A stretch of 64,000 nucleotides of DNA, taken from positions 1-64,000 of the forward strand of contig NZ_CDSE01000028.1 in assembly GCF_001373415.1 (NCBI RefSeq), in the 5' to 3' direction. This stretch comes from Paenibacillus dakarensis. GTDB lineage: Bacteria > Bacillota > Bacilli > Paenibacillales > Paenibacillaceae. The position numbers were made by a program, and so were the translations under genes. Positions 63,507 through 64,000 of this stretch are shown one piece after another (within the stretch, counting starts at the first letter, position 1; every line of letters begins with the position of its first letter). A model generated the notes under the pieces. The model was not told the DNA's origin. It did not search any database and saw only the letters and a list, made by a program, of their open reading frames with translations.

Positions 63507-63617
63507 GACGAAGCGATCCCGTATAAGCGAAGCGTTCGCATTTGCACCCGAATTTCTCCCGCTTAAAAAATAATTCAGGAAATTCGGGGGCAAGAGCGAT
63601 AGGAGGGATGCTTCGTC
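63507..63617. repeat. large nested palindrome, candidate Paenibacillus intergenic repeat
   Basis: Outer arms GACGAAGC-G-ATCCC (63507-63520) and GGGATGCTTCGTC (63605-63617); inner arms TTGCACCCGAATTTC (63542-63556) and GAAATTCGGGGGCAA (63579-63593); GCGAAGCGTTCGC between them. No coding potential. The rest of the gap to 63792 holds another imperfect hairpin, CTCGGG (63668-63673) with CCCGAG (63709-63714). I recall similar sequence between genes in other Paenibacillus genomes, but cannot check copy number here. Confidence 0.6.
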
Positions 63618-63792
63618 TGCGGAGCGCCTGCAAACAACGAAAATAACCCACCCACAATGAATTATTTCTCGGGAAAGCGCAAGAGACGACAAAAGACGCT
63701 ACATTTTGCCCGAGCTTAAAATTGGACATTTTTAATAGCGGTAAAGATCGGTTAGTATCTATCATAGGATCATAAGAGAAAGGGGTAGTAGG

Positions 63793-64000
63793 ATGAGTCC
63801 AGATATAGCTTTTAATGCTTTTGTTGTAAGGAATGATGATCAAGGCTTCCGGAGCGGGATTGAATCTTGGCGGATGCATCAATTGCCGGAAGGAGATGTA
63901 ACGATCCGCGTTCATTACAGCGGCGTAAACTATAAGGACGGTCTTGCAAGTACACCGAAAGGAAAAATTGTGAGACGTTATCCTTTCATCCCAGGAATCG
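63793..64000 (+). CDS. MDR-family oxidoreductase (YhdH/AcuI-like), 3' end outside window
   Basis: First 69 residues of a medium-chain NADPH-dependent reductase. VTIRVHYSGVNYKDGLAST is the signature of the YhdH/YhfP acrylyl-CoA reductase or quinone oxidoreductase subgroup, followed by GKIVRRYPFIPGI, where the family continues with a Asp-Leu-Ala-Gly loop. ATG 63793 follows AAAGGGG with a slightly long spacer. The nucleotide-binding domain is not in the window, so the exact substrate is unknown. Confidence 0.85.
   Translation, partial: MSPDIAFNAFVVRNDDQGFRSGIESWRMHQLPEGDVTIRVHYSGVNYKDGLASTPKGKIVRRYPFIPGI

Noticed and set aside
1-64000. Prophage, insertion sequence or CRISPR array
   Set aside because: No transposase, integrase, phage structural gene, cas gene or regularly spaced direct repeat is visible; every long frame fits chromosomal housekeeping or sporulation genes.

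Overview
The window reads as a chromosomal segment of a spore-forming, low-to-moderate G+C Gram-positive bacterium, most likely Paenibacillus or a close relative. The gene order follows the Bacillus subtilis rpsB-to-ymcA region (rpsB, tsf, pyrH, frr, uppS ... recA, rny, ymdB, spoVS, miaB, ricA). It departs from Bacillus in a short EF-Ts, an archaeal/eukaryal-type prolyl-tRNA synthetase, a dut gene between mlpA and dpaA, korAB-pduL before miaB, and sleB after spoIIIE. All convincing genes lie on the + strand, packed into operons separated by intrinsic terminators. I see no tRNA, rRNA, CRISPR array, prophage or insertion sequence.

Layout. 1-9.5 kb: tail of a YceG-like gene, then translation factors (rpsB, tsf), UMP kinase and ribosome recycling (pyrH, frr), envelope lipid genes (uppS, cdsA, dxr, rseP) and proS. 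9.6-22.8 kb: polC, the nusA-infB operon (rimP, nusA, rnpM, ylxQ, infB, rbfA, nrnA, truB, ribF) and rpsO. 23-34 kb: pnp, ylxY, mlpA, dut, the dipicolinate synthase genes dpaAB, a decayed asd relic, dapG, dapA and RNase J. 34-45 kb: tepA, ylzJ, spoIIIE, sleB, the M16 pair ymfF/ymfH, ymfI (EF-P modification), ymfJ, ymfK, rodZ. 45-54.5 kb: yajQ, pgsA, cinA, recA, recX, rny, ymdB, spoVS, a dipeptidase. 54.6-64 kb: korAB, pduL, miaB, ricA, a Nudix/NrtR-like gene with pncA and pncB, a repeat-like palindromic intergenic region, and the start of an MDR oxidoreductase gene.

Working together: ribosome assembly and translation dominate the first 23 kb. RNA turnover enzymes (pnp, RNase J, RNase Y, NrnA, RicA) recur through the window. 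Sporulation genes (dpaAB, spoIIIE, sleB, spoVS, ymdB) carry sequences that resemble sigma-K, sigma-G and sigma-H promoters. The DNA-damage block shows a LexA-type box before recA. The Nudix-pncA-pncB block looks like an autoregulated NAD-salvage unit.

The most interesting readings are: (1) the space between dpaB and dapG holds recognisable but frameshifted pieces of aspartate-semialdehyde dehydrogenase, a dying asd in its ancestral place; (2) a leader of about 260 nt before pyrH with at least five hairpins, one terminator-like, and mutually exclusive pairing arms; (3) three alternating half-sites over the -35 of the Nudix/NAD-salvage promoter; (4) ymdB has no ATG/GTG/TTG codon able to start the full-length protein; (5) an unexplained hairpin-rich stretch between spoIIIE and sleB, and a large nested palindrome near the right end. 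No wholly new multi-gene system was found.
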